Origin: Planctomycetota bacterium | Lineage (GTDB): Bacteria; Planctomycetota; UBA1135; GCA-002686595 | NCBI GenBank assembly: GCA_027623615.1 | Contig: JAQBVH010000026.1 | Span: 1 to 12,704, forward strand | Length of the DNA: 12,704 nucleotides | Direction: 5' to 3' | Shown: positions 1-9,840 of the stretch, piece after piece | How positions within the stretch are numbered: position 1 is the first letter of the stretch | Layout: every line of letters begins with the position of its first letter | The notes under the pieces: model-generated | Told to the model about the DNA's origin: nothing | What the model saw: only the letters and a program-made list of their open reading frames with translations | The model's database searches: none | Position numbers and translations under genes: made by a program

Positions 1-966
1 ACAGGCTCGGGTAGAGATCGAGGCCAATCTGCAGCGCGTCGCTCGTACCCGGCTCGACCCTGGCCGGCCAGCGCACGATCCAGGGCTCGCGGATGCCCCC
101 CTCGAACAGCTGCCCCTTGGAGCCGCGCAGGGGCGTCATCTTCGTGAACTTGCCGTGCCCGCCGTTGTCCGAGAGGAAGACCACGATCGTGTTCTCGGTC
201 AGATCGTGTTCGTCGAGCGCACCGAGGACCTGCCCCACCGCTTGATCGAGGGCAGTCACCATCGCGGCATAGGCCACGTGATGCTCGCGTGGGTTCGCCT
301 TCGCCGCGAAATGATCCTTCAGGTCCTTGCGCGGCTGGATCGGCGTGTGCACCGAGTAGAAGGGCAGGTACAGGAAAAAGGGCTCGGCTGCGTGCTCGCC
401 GATGAAGGCCGCCGCCTCAGCGCCGAGCCGGTCGGTGAGGTACTCGCCCTCGGGCCCCTCGAGAAAGGGATTCTTGTAGGGGCCGTGATAGCCGCCCCTG
501 GGCGAACCCGCGCTCCAGCCCCCGACGTTCACGTCGAAGCCCTGAGTGCTCGCGTCCTCGCCCAGGTGCCACTTGCCGAAGTGCCCCGTGACGTACCCCG
601 CAGCGTCGAAGGCCTCGGCCAGGGTCACGACCTCGTCCGCGAGCTCGGTGGTGTTGGGGATCGGGATCAGGAGGCGGCTCTTCGACTTGCCGCGCTCGGA
701 GGTGCCCACCGTGTAGACGCCCGTCCGTGGCGAGTACATGCCCGACATCAGCGCCGCCCGGGTCGGCGCACAGTTCGGTGCGTTCGCGTAGCCCCGGGTG
801 CAGCGCAGGCCCTCGGCCGCCAATCCGTCGAGGTTCGGCGTCTCGTGGAACGGATGCCCGTAGCAGCCCAGGTCGGTGTACCCGAGGTCGTCCGCGAGCA
901 GCAGCACCACGTTCGTGCGCTTCTGCGCCGCAGCGCAGGTGGCGAGGGCCAGCAGGGCAACCAGCT

Positions 967-970
<4 letters not shown>
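1..970 (-). CDS. Secreted Cys-type sulfatase (N-terminal 323 residues; C-terminus beyond window edge)
   Basis: Sulfatase of the alkaline-phosphatase superfamily, expected to hydrolyse sulfate esters, probably of polysaccharides, outside the cytoplasm. Seen: a short Sec signal peptide (MKLVALLALATCAAA, then Q16); metal-binding D27-D28 in LLLADDLG; the sulfatase signature C67-A-P-T-R71, whose Cys is converted to formylglycine in this family; GKWHLG with K133 and H135; SDNGGHG at about 267-273 (metal ligands D268, N269); and GSKGQLFEGGIREPW with K285. All catalytic landmarks visible in the N-terminal domain are intact. Family members usually run 450-550 residues, so perhaps 150-200 C-terminal residues are missing. 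The GTG start overlaps the TGA of the DUF1501 gene in a GTGA, so translation is probably coupled and this is the third gene of the operon. Because it carries Cys rather than Ser, it needs a formylglycine-generating enzyme or anSME from elsewhere in the genome. Substrate cannot be told from this sequence. Confidence 0.93.
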
Positions 971-2378
<1,408 letters not shown>

Positions 2379-2382
<4 letters not shown>

Positions 2383-5300
2383 TCCCGGTTCAGGAACGCG
2401 TCGAGGTTGAGCAGCACGCCGGCGACCGAGGTCCAGGCGGCGGCGATGCGCGGGTCGGTGCCCTCGGGTAGGTCGCCCAGGGGTTTGGTGCTGAGGTCGA
2501 GCGCCTCCGACTCGGGGCGCTGGGCCAGCTCGGTCAGGGCGTCGACGTAGAGGGCGAGCAACACCTCGCGCTCCTCCGCGGTCGGCTCGCGCAAGAGGCA
2601 CAGCTCGAAGCCCCGTGCGACCCGGCCGGCCGCCGTCTCGCCGCCCTCGGCCATCATGCGCCGCGCCAGGGCCTGGGCGGCCTCGACGTAGACGGGGTCG
2701 TTCAGGGTCACGAAGACCTGCAGGGGCGTGTTCGTTCGCTGGCGCCTCAGGGTGCAGGTCTCGCGACTCGGCGCGTCGAAGGCCTCCATCGAGGGGTAGG
2801 GCGCGGTGCGCCGCCAGAAGACGTACAGGCCGCGGCGGTAGCGATCCTCGCCCATGCTCGTCTGCCAGCTGCGCTGCCCGTTGAAGGCCGCCTGCCAGAT
2901 GCCGTCGGGCTGGGGCGGGAAGACCGAGGGTCCGTACTGCTCGAGCGAGAGCAAGCCCGCCGCGGCCAGGGCCTGATCGCGCACCTGCTCGGCCTCGAGC
3001 TGCACCCGCGGCATGCGCGAGTAGAGGCGCCCGTGCGGGTCCCCCGCCAGGGACGCCGGCGTTGCGCGCGACGACTGCCGGTAGGCGTTCGAGGTCACGA
3101 TCGTGCGCAGGAGCGCCTTCGTGTCCCAACCGGACTCCCGGTACTCGACCGCCAGCCAGTCGAGCAGCTCGGGGTGGGTCGGCGGGAGCCCCTGGCTGCC
3201 GAAGTCCTCCTGGGTCTCGACCAGGCCGCGACCGAAGAGGGTCATCCACCAGCGGTTGACGGCGCCCCGCGCCGTCAACGGGTTGGCCGGGGCGGTGATC
3301 CACCGGGACAGGCCGAGTCGATCGAGGGGGGCGCCCTCGGGCCAGGCATGCAGGGCCTTGGGCACGGTCGCGCTGACCTCGGCCTCGGGCTCGAGGAAGT
3401 TGCCCTTGTGCAGCACGTGGGTCGTGCGCCGGCGGTCGGCCGGCAGCTCCTCGAGGACGGGGGTGGTGACCACGTTCAGGTCCTCGACCGCCTTGGCCAG
3501 GCGCTCCGACTCCCCGCGCAGCAGAGCGCGGTCCGGATCGACCTGGCGGGCGTGATCCGCGAGCAGCGCTTGCTGCTCGTCCGTACAGGAGGGCAGGGCC
3601 GAGATCGCAGCGGCGACCGCCACCGGCAGGGCCCGTGCAGGGCCCCCGTACTCGCTCGCGCGCAGGCCGAAGGAGCCGAGCGTGTGAACCGTGCCGAAGT
3701 TCTGCGCGATGCTGAGCCGCAACGCCGTGGGCGCCGCCGTGGTGAACGGCTCGGCGAGGGCCAGGACCAGCCGATGCCCCTGCCCCTGAGCTCCTCCGAT
3801 GGCCCACCCCGTGCCGTTCGCGTCCCCGTCGAGGGTCGCCGCGGCGGAGAAGTCCGTCTGCTCGAAGTCCGCGGTGGCTTCCGCGAGGAGCAGCTCTTGC
3901 GCCCACTCCGCGGTGTGCAGGGAGGTCTCGGTCGGCTCCGTCCTTCGCACTCGCGCGCTCCAGACCGTGCGCCGTTCGCCGTCGAGGACCCGTACGACGA
4001 CCCCGTCGAGCCGGGTGTGCAGGTTGCCGTCGCTGCGGTTCCAGAACGCGATGCGCTCGATGGCCACGTCCGCCCCGAGGTCGACCTCCCACCAGGGGTC
4101 CGCCTCGGTACCCGTGTGGGTGACCGAGCCATCCGTGTAGACGCCGCTCGTGTTGCCGTCGACCGCCAGCTCGGCCGGGCCGTTGTAGCCGGTGCTCGAC
4201 TGCGTGGCCGGCCTGGCCTGGGCCACGTTCACGCCGCCCGCGAGGACCTGCACCTCGGCCAGGCTGAGGATGCGGCCCGGTCCCGGCAGCTCGAAGCGCA
4301 CCAGCCGGCCCGTGGGCGCGGGCCGGTTCGGGTCGGGCGCCCGCTCGAGGGTCAGGTCGGTGATCACGAAGTTGCCGTTGCCCGGGCTGCGGCCCGGGCC
4401 GTTGCCGGGCAGGTTCGGGTCCGGGTGGGCAGCGAGCTCGAGGCCGCGCCAGGTGCCCGTCGGCAGCTCGAAGGTGACCGTGTAGGTGTCGCGCTCCGCC
4501 GCTTCCCCGCCGGCGGTCACGATGTCGTCGACCACGCTGAGCTGCGCACCGGCGGCGGAGCTGGCGTCCGTCACCTTCAGGCGCTGCCAGCTCGCCTCAC
4601 GTTCCCTGGCGCCCGCGATCCAGCGCGCCACAGCTTCCGCATCGAGGGGCTGGGCGAGCTGCGCCTCGATCCCGGCGCGCTCGTCCTCCAGCCGCTGGAG
4701 CTCGGTGAGCTGGTCGCGAGACGGCGTGCGCAGCCGCGGTCGGTCGTCGTTCTTGTCCGAGTCGACGGTCTGGTTGAAGAAGGCGAACAGGCCGTAGTAC
4801 TCCTCGATCTCGATCGGGTCGTACTTGTGGGTGTGGCACTTGGCGCAGCCGTAGGTCAGCCCCATCCAGGCCTGCATCGTCGTGTCGGTGCGGTCCTTGA
4901 CCGCCTCCACGCGCCACTCCTCGTCGTCGGTACCGCCCTCGGTGTTCGTCTTCGTGTTGCGGTGGAACGCGGTCGCGAGGCGCTGCTCGAGGGTCGCGTC
5001 GGGCAACAGATCACCGGCCAGCTGGTCGCGGGTGAACTCGTCGTAGGGCTGGTTGGAGTTGAACGCGTCGATGACCCAGTCGCGATAACGCCAGATCGTG
5101 CGCAGCGGGTCCGAGCCGAGGCCGGCCGAGTCCGCGTAGCGGGCCACGTCGAGCCAGACCCGCGCCCAGCGTTCGCCGTAGTGAGGACTGGCCAGCAGGC
5201 GGTCCACGTAGCGCTCGTAGGCATCGGGCGCGGGATCGGCCTCGAAGGCCTGGACCTCCTCGGGGGTCGGCGGCAGACCGATCAGGTCGAGCGAGACGCG

Positions 5301-5801
5301 CCGCGCCAGCTGCGCGCGGGTCGCCGGCTGCGACGGCGTCAGCCCCTCGGCGTCGAGTCGCGCCAGCAGGAACGCGTCGATCGGGTTGCGCACCCAGCCC
5401 GGGTCGCTCACCTCCGGCTGCGCGGGCCGCTCGGGGACCACGAAGGCCCAGTGCTCGGAGTAGGGCGCACCGTCCGCGATCCAGCGGCGCAGGAGCTCGA
5501 CCTGATGGTCGGGCAGCCGCTCGGCCGCCTCCTGGGGAGGCATGCGCTCCCCCTCGTGGGCCGCGCTGATGCGCTCGAGCAGCAGGCTGCCGTCGGGATC
5601 GCCCGGCACGATGGCCGCGAGCGCGCCCTCGCGGGTATCGAGGCGTAGGCCTGCCTTGCGCCCCTGCGCGTCGGGGCCGTGGCACGCGAAGCAGCGCCGC
5701 GAGAGCAGGGGACGGACCTCGGTGGCGAAGTCGGGCGCCTCCTGGGCAGCGCTCGAGCTCACCAGGGATAGGACGGCCAGGGTGCGGATCACCAGTCGCA
5801 T
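2379..5801 (-). CDS. Planctomycete cytochrome c / DUF1549 / F5/8C-like / DUF1553 secreted protein
   Basis: A 1140-residue exported multidomain protein (numbering from the ATG at 5801). Order: Sec signal peptide to about residue 20 (hydrophobic core, SSSAAQ); PSCyt1-type haem domain with CFACH (C37, C40, H41); DUF1549, about 135-385, containing a second haem-type motif CAKCH (319-323); GPGRSPGNGNFVITD near 470; an F5/8 type C (galactose-binding-like) insert at about 511-621, ending its core with PWWEVDLG (569-576); a region resembling the usual spacer at about 635-720; then DUF1553, about 820-1080, opened by HKGNFLEPE and containing NRWWMTLFGRGLV and the RQRTNTPLQ segment. Two CxxCH motifs imply up to two c-type haems, so a redox role at the envelope is likely; a role in polysaccharide degradation is commonly proposed but unproven. 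An ATG at 5813 adds MVAD and has GAGG five bases upstream; 5801 is preferred because TAGGAT, a possible -10 box, ends ten bases before it. The stop overlaps the DUF1501 start. Confidence 0.93.
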
Positions 5802-5811
5802 GTCGGCGACC

Positions 5812-5817
5812 ATCCTA
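5812..5817 (-). promoter_or_regulatory. Possible -10 box TAGGAT for the DUF1553-DUF1501-sulfatase operon
   Basis: TAGGAT on the minus strand fits TANNNT and ends 10 nt before the ATG at 5801, predicting a start near 5805 and a 4-nt leader. The hexamer overlaps the alternative ATG at 5813, so both cannot be used together. No TTGACA-like -35 is visible. An imperfect dyad, GTCCG-N7-CGGAC at 5828-5844, lies over the expected -35 region and could be an operator or chance. AGG in this site could also act as a weak ribosome-binding site. Confidence 0.35.
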
Positions 5818-5885
5818 CCCCTCGCCCGTCCGTGGACCTCGGACCGATCTTTCTCGCTGGTGGCCCGTTTCGCGACTCTTCCGGC

Positions 5886-7030
5886 CTACGGGGTGTAGAC
5901 GACTCGATAGGCGTTCGAGAGGTTGCCCTTGGTCCCGCAGGGACTGGTGAGCACGTCCCGGTAGAAGGCCTGGTAGACGAGCGCCGCTCCCGGTTCGACG
6001 AGCGAGGCCGCGCCCGGGATCGAGCCCAGCGGCCCGACCAGCTCCGTGAAGCCGGCGGCGTCCGCCTGGAAGACCGGGCCGCGCAGCACGGTCCCGCCGA
6101 TGCAGAGCAGACCGTCGTAGACCGGCGCGCCGAGACCGCCCGCGACGTCCGTCGTGCCCAGGGCGAAGAAGCCGAGCGTGTCCGCCGGGAGGTGGAACAG
6201 GCTCAGCCTGAGGTCGTCGGCGGCGATGCTGCTGGTACCCGTGCCGTTCAGGTCGCCGCCGCGCCCGGTGCCGTTCACGCAGCCGCGCGGCCCCGTGTCC
6301 TCGTTGCCGCAGGGGCAGGCCGCGCCGCTGCCGTCGCCGAAGCAGAGGCGCTCCCCCGGAGTGGGCACGAGATCGAACACATAGCCCACGCCCGGGTCGA
6401 ACTGGTCGAGACTCCCGTACGCGCCGACCGCCAGCCGATCACCGTCGAGGTCGATGGCCGAGCCGAAGGCGTGACCCGGGTGGCTGTCGCTCGCGGTCAG
6501 GCTCTGCTCCAGGACCCAGGCGCCGGCTTGCCGCTCGAAGACGTGCACCTCGCCCTCGCCGAGGAAGCTGGAGGCCACGGCGCGGTCCCCCTCGATCACC
6601 ACCCGGCGCGCGAAGCTGGGCTGGGGACTCGGAGGGTGGAGCTCCGCCGTGAAGGTCCACACCCCGCCGACGCGGTCGAAGACCAGGGCCGACGCGTCCG
6701 GCCCGGCCCACTCGCCCACCAGGACGCTGTCGCCGCTGACGTCGACGGCCCGGCCGAGCCAGTGGGAGCTCACCCCCGGTGGCGTGATCAGCTTGGCCGT
6801 CTCGCGCCAGCTGCCGCCGCTGCGCTCGAAGACGAACGCCGCGCCGAGCCCGGTCCCCTCGGCGTCGTTCGGCGCGCCGACCACGACGTGCTCGTCGTCG
6901 ATGGCGACCGCGTGGCCGAAGTTGGGCGTGTTGCCGGTCGCGCTGATCGGCTGCAGCCGCGCCTCCTCCACCCAGTCGCCGTTGCCGTCGCGCACGAACA
7001 CGTAGGCCGCGCCGAAGGCGCCGCCGACCC
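5886..7030 (-). CDS. FG-GAP beta-propeller protein, C-terminal part (downstream of the frameshift) with Cys-rich C-terminal module
   Basis: Continuation of the gene that starts at 7513, in a different reading frame. With one base restored near 7030 the whole gene would encode 542 residues. This part holds the second half of propeller blade 3 and blades 4-7; each has the pattern GxAVxhxGDxhhVG followed by A-hVFER and a W-containing strand (for example AAFVFERSGGSWRETAKL). After blade 7 comes a module of about 155 residues (387-542 of the repaired protein) with six cysteines, starting GERLCFGDGSGAACPCGN and ending GNLSNAYRVVYTP. I recall this module at the C-terminus of planctomycete secreted proteins; its function is unknown to me. 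Anchoring, sorting or protection of a surface protein are guesses. The fragment has no good initiation signal of its own (a GTG at 7001 lies in mid-strand), so it is unlikely to be a separate gene. It ends 72 bp before the DUF1553 gene. Confidence 0.82.
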
Positions 7031-7513
7031 GTTCGCGCCCGCGATGATCGAGGTGCCGTCGAAGTCGAGCGACCAGCCGAAGCGGTGAATGTCACCCGCG
7101 TCGCTCGCGCACAGCTTCGCTGTCTGACTCCAGGTCGTGCCGCTGCGCTCGAAGACGTAGACCGCGCCCGAGGCGTTGGCGTGATCATCGTCCGCCCACG
7201 ACCCGATGACGGCCGTGTCCCCCACCAGGGCGATCGGGGCGCCGTAGTGGTCGTTCACCTCCAGGTCGTCCGGCACGAGCAAGGCCTCCTCGCTGAACTC
7301 GTGACCGTCGACGCGGAACACGTAGACGGCGCCCTTGCCGTCGCCTCCGTAGGAGTCGAGTGAGGCCGGGTCGCCGACCAGGACCGTGTCACCGCAGACG
7401 GCCACGCTCTCGCCGTAGTCGTCCCGCGGGGCACCGGAGTGCGGCAGGCGCGTGCGCTCGACCCAGGCCTGGTCCTGGGCCGCGAACAGGGGCAGTGCGA
7501 GGAGCGCGAGCAT
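7031..7513 (-). CDS. FG-GAP beta-propeller protein, N-terminal part (upstream of the frameshift)
   Basis: First 161 codons of a secreted seven-bladed FG-GAP (integrin-alpha-like) propeller. Seen: a very short hydrophobic signal peptide (MLALLALPLFAAQ), a strand AWVERTRL that would close the ring with blade 7, then blades 1 (DYGESVAVCGDTVLVG), 2 (HYGAPIALVGDTAVIG) and the first half of 3 (RFGWSLDFDGTSIIAG). After N161 this frame turns into Arg/Ser/Cys-rich sequence while the FG-GAP pattern carries on in another frame as VGGAFGAAYVF, so exactly one base is missing, or two are extra, at about 7028-7033. The ATG at 7513 has GGAG three bases upstream, rather close, and TAGGCT seven bases upstream. 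The gene starts 28 bp after the glycosyltransferase stop. Role: probably a surface or extracellular binding protein; FG-GAP propellers bind proteins or glycans and often Ca2+, but no catalytic site is visible. Confidence 0.82.
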
Positions 7514-7520
7514 GGGCTCC

Positions 7521-7526
7521 AGCCTA
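7521..7526 (-). promoter_or_regulatory. Possible -10 box TAGGCT, FG-GAP gene
   Basis: TAGGCT on the minus strand, exactly 7 nt before the ATG at 7513, predicts transcription starting about one base before the start codon. The same hexamer with the same spacing precedes the GTG at 9787. No -35 is seen. The AGG within it could instead be part of a weak ribosome-binding site, and a GGAG lies nearer the ATG. Confidence 0.35.
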
Positions 7527-7541
7527 CGCCGACCCCCGAAT

Positions 7542-8663
7542 TCAGCCCCCAGCGACCTCGCGATACACGGCCAGGGTCTCGTCGACCATGCGATCCAGGC
7601 CGAAGACCTCGCGCACGCGCGCCCGGCCCGCCTGCGACATGCCCGCGCGCAGGTCTGCGTCACCCGCCATGCGCAGCATCCCGGCGGTCAGGGCGGGCAC
7701 GTCGTCCGGAGGCACCAGCAGCCCGGTCTCGCCCTCGACGACGACCTCGGGGATGGCGGAGACGTTGGTCGAGAGGACCGGCATGCCGGTCGACATGGCC
7801 TCGAGGAAGACCAGCCCCAGCCCCTCCCAACGGGAGGCCATCGTGAACACGTCGCTCGCGGCCATCAGCGCCGGCACGTCACGGCGGATGCCCGCGAACA
7901 CGCAGGTGCCGTCGGCGATCACGCCCTGGGCCTCGGCCACCGCGCGCGCCTCGGCCACCCCGTCATGGAAGGGATCGCCGCCCACGAGCAGGAGGCGCAC
8001 GGGCGCCTGCTCACGGGCGCGGGCGAAGGCCTCGATCAGGATCTCGTGGGCCTTCTGGCGCGCGAAGCGGGCCACGCAGATGAAGACGACCTCGTCCTCG
8101 CCGAAGCCGAACTCTGCGCGCAGCCTGGCCTTGTCCTCGACCGAGGCCGCCGCCGCCTGCTCGAACGGGGTCCGATCGAGGCCGTAGTAGATGCGCGTCA
8201 TCTTCGAGGGCTCGACGCGGCCGTGCTGCTGGATGAAGCGGCCCACGTGATCGGAGAGCACGATCGTGCGCGCGGGCAGGTTGCCGATGAAGCCGTGCAC
8301 GCGGCTGACGAGGGGCCTGGTCAGCGCTTGCTCGTCGTTGTGCTTGCCGGCGATCAGCTTCTTGCGCGCGCCGAAGACCAGGGCCGTCAAGGCCGTGGCG
8401 AAGTCAGCCCGCAGGAGGTGACTGTGCACGAGGTCGCACCAGCGCAGGTGCTTGCGGAGCGCGAAGGGGAACCCCAAGCCCTTGCCGACGCAGCCGACCC
8501 AGCTCGCGCCGGCAGCTGCGAAGTCCTCGACGAGGGTGCCCTCGCCGAGCAGGTAGGCCACGCGCACCTCGTTCCCGCGGGCGACCTGTCCGCGCACCTG
8601 ATGCAGGATGTGCATCTCGGCGCCGCCCACGTCCAGGGTGGTGATCACGTGCAGGATCTTCAT
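7542..8663 (-). CDS. GT4-type glycosyltransferase (second of pair)
   Basis: A 373-residue GT-B fold, family GT4-like glycosyltransferase, expected to be a cytoplasmic or membrane-associated retaining enzyme adding a sugar from an NDP-sugar to a lipid-linked oligosaccharide. Seen: the N-terminal Rossmann start MKILHVITTLDVGGAE (glycine loop at 12-14), DLVHSHLLRAD near 77-87, VARFARQKAHEILIEAF at about 197-213 (typical opening of the C-terminal nucleotide-binding domain), and the EX7E motif E280-GLGLVFL-E288 in SRWEGLGLVFLEAMSTGMPV, with GETGLLVPPD after it. All family landmarks are present. The ATG at 8663 overlaps the TGA of the upstream glycosyltransferase in ATGA, so the two are probably made together and act in sequence. 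The open frame continues upstream to 9260, but that is a shadow of the neighbour. Sugar and acceptor cannot be told from sequence. Confidence 0.93.
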   Translation of the reverse strand: MKILHVITTLDVGGAEMHILHQVRGQVARGNEVRVAYLLGEGTLVEDFAAAGASWVGCVGKGLGFPFALRKHLRWCDLVHSHLLRADFATALTALVFGARKKLIAGKHNDEQALTRPLVSRVHGFIGNLPARTIVLSDHVGRFIQQHGRVEPSKMTRIYYGLDRTPFEQAAAASVEDKARLRAEFGFGEDEVVFICVARFARQKAHEILIEAFARAREQAPVRLLLVGGDPFHDGVAEARAVAEAQGVIADGTCVFAGIRRDVPALMAASDVFTMASRWEGLGLVFLEAMSTGMPVLSTNVSAIPEVVVEGETGLLVPPDDVPALTAGMLRMAGDADLRAGMSQAGRARVREVFGLDRMVDETLAVYREVAGG

Positions 8664-9787
8664 GCCAGCGCTTCCTCGTACACCGCGGTGAGCCCCGCGA
8701 CCATGCGCTCGATCGTGAAGCCGTGCAGGACCCGCGCGCGACCCGCCGCGCCCAGGTCGGCGCGCGCCTGCGGGGACAGCGACGCAAGGGACGAAAGCCC
8801 CTCGCGCAGCTCGGCCACGCCGATGCGCGGGGTGAGATGCCCGGTCTCCCCGTGCACGACCAGGTCGCGGGCGCCGTCGACCGGGTGGGCGAGGACCGGG
8901 ATCCCGGCCGCCATGGCCTCCATGACCACGTAGGGCATGCCCTCCCAGCGCGAGGGCAGGACCAGCCAGTCGGCGGCCGCCATCAGCTCGGGGACGTCGC
9001 TGCGGGCGCCCGCGAAGGCCACCCGGTCGCGTAGGCCGAGCCGGTCGGTCTGCGCCTCGACCTCGCTGCGGTCGCCGGGACCGACGACGAGCAGCTGCAC
9101 GTCCGGCACCTGGACCAGGGCCTCGAGGGCCAGGTCCTGGCCCTTGGCCGCGTAGACCAACCCGACGATCAAGGCGACGGGGCGCGCGGGGTCGAGCCCG
9201 AAGGCTGCCACGTCCGCGGGCCGCGCCTCGAGGAAGCGGCGCGGGTCGATCCCGTTGCACACGGTGCGCACCCTGCCCGGGGGCACGACCCCCGACCGCG
9301 CGAAGGTCTCGGCCTCGCTCGGGCTGACCGCGACGATGAAGTCACTGCGGCGCGCGTAGTGACGCTCGACCGCACGGTAGAGCCTGCGCTTCAGCGGGCT
9401 GAAGAGCGCCTCGAACAGGAACGCGAAGGTGTGCGGGGTGTAGATGCGCTTGCCGATGCCCGTGGACAGGGACGCGTAGCGGGCGAGCACCCCGCCCTTG
9501 CTCGAGTGGCCGTGGACCACGTCGGGCTGCCAGGCGCGCAGGATGGCCTTGAGCGCCTTGGCGTGCCTCCAGTCGAGCCCGGGGTTCACCTCGCGCACCA
9601 TGTCGAGCCGCGTGACGGTCACGCCCTCGGCTGCGAGGGCGTCGAGGTCGGGCGGAAAGCCCGGGTCGCGCAACGTCGAGGCCACGAGATGCACCTCCAG
9701 GCCTGCGGCGCGCTGTCCGCGGGCCACATCGACCAGGTGACGGCGAGTGCCCCCGATGGTGCACTCCATGACGTGGAGAACGCGCAC
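8660..9787 (-). CDS. GT4-type glycosyltransferase (first of pair)
   Basis: A 375-residue GT4-like glycosyltransferase with a GTG start. Seen: MRVLHVMECTIGGTRRHLVD (glycine loop 12-13), PDVVHGHSSKGG at 88-99, IYTPHTFAF at about 115-123, a C-terminal domain opening VALIVGLVYAAKGQDLALEAL, and the EX7E pair E282-GMPYVVM-E290 in SRWEGMPYVVMEAMAAGIPV, followed by GETGHLTP. It is clearly related to the next gene but only distantly, so not a recent duplicate. Expected role: one transfer step in surface polysaccharide assembly, on the product of the sugar-phosphate transferase encoded 53 bp upstream. TTGAGG, 18 bp, TAGGCT, 7 bp, GTG is the best promoter-like string seen in the window and supports both this start and an independent transcript for the pair. 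No clear ribosome-binding site is present. No polymerase (Wzy) or flippase (Wzx) gene is in the window. Confidence 0.93.
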   Translation of the reverse strand: MRVLHVMECTIGGTRRHLVDVARGQRAAGLEVHLVASTLRDPGFPPDLDALAAEGVTVTRLDMVREVNPGLDWRHAKALKAILRAWQPDVVHGHSSKGGVLARYASLSTGIGKRIYTPHTFAFLFEALFSPLKRRLYRAVERHYARRSDFIVAVSPSEAETFARSGVVPPGRVRTVCNGIDPRRFLEARPADVAAFGLDPARPVALIVGLVYAAKGQDLALEALVQVPDVQLLVVGPGDRSEVEAQTDRLGLRDRVAFAGARSDVPELMAAADWLVLPSRWEGMPYVVMEAMAAGIPVLAHPVDGARDLVVHGETGHLTPRIGVAELREGLSSLASLSPQARADLGAAGRARVLHGFTIERMVAGLTAVYEEALA

Positions 9788-9794
9788 GGACGGG

Positions 9795-9824
9795 AGCCTA
9801 GTGGGCCGGGGCTCGCAACCTCAA
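9795..9824 (-). promoter_or_regulatory. Candidate promoter TTGAGG-N18-TAGGCT for the glycosyltransferase pair
   Basis: On the minus strand TTGAGG (9824-9819) and TAGGCT (9800-9795) are separated by 18 bp; four of six -35 bases match TTGACA and the -10 fits TANNNT. It sits in the 53-bp gap and predicts a start at about 9788, one base before the GTG at 9787, so the mRNA would be essentially leaderless. The TAGGCT-N7-start arrangement repeats at the FG-GAP gene. Confidence 0.45.
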
Positions 9825-9840
9825 GACGATTCGGCGCCGG

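Noticed and set aside
2383..4092. N-terminal extension of DUF1501 by 570 codons
   Set aside because: It is open but antiphase within the conserved DUF1553 gene; the GTG in the GTGA overlap, followed by a Tat motif, is a far better start.
3033..5648. 871-codon open frame on the plus strand antisense to the DUF1549/DUF1553 gene
   Set aside because: Its product is a Val/Arg/Gly/Leu/His-rich string with no domain, and the opposite strand carries a clear conserved gene. Long antisense frames are expected at this GC content.
7020..7040. Programmed ribosomal frameshifting in the FG-GAP gene
   Set aside because: There is no slippery heptamer of the X-XXY-YYZ kind and no evident stimulatory structure; FG-GAP secreted proteins are not known for it. 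A simple one-base loss explains the data.
5832..7088. 418-codon plus-strand frame antisense to the FG-GAP gene
   Set aside because: Shadow of the propeller gene; it has no recognisable domain or initiation signal.
8664..9260. N-terminal extension of the second glycosyltransferase
   Set aside because: It overlaps the first glycosyltransferase in another frame; ATG 8663 gives the typical MKILHV start and an ATGA overlap.
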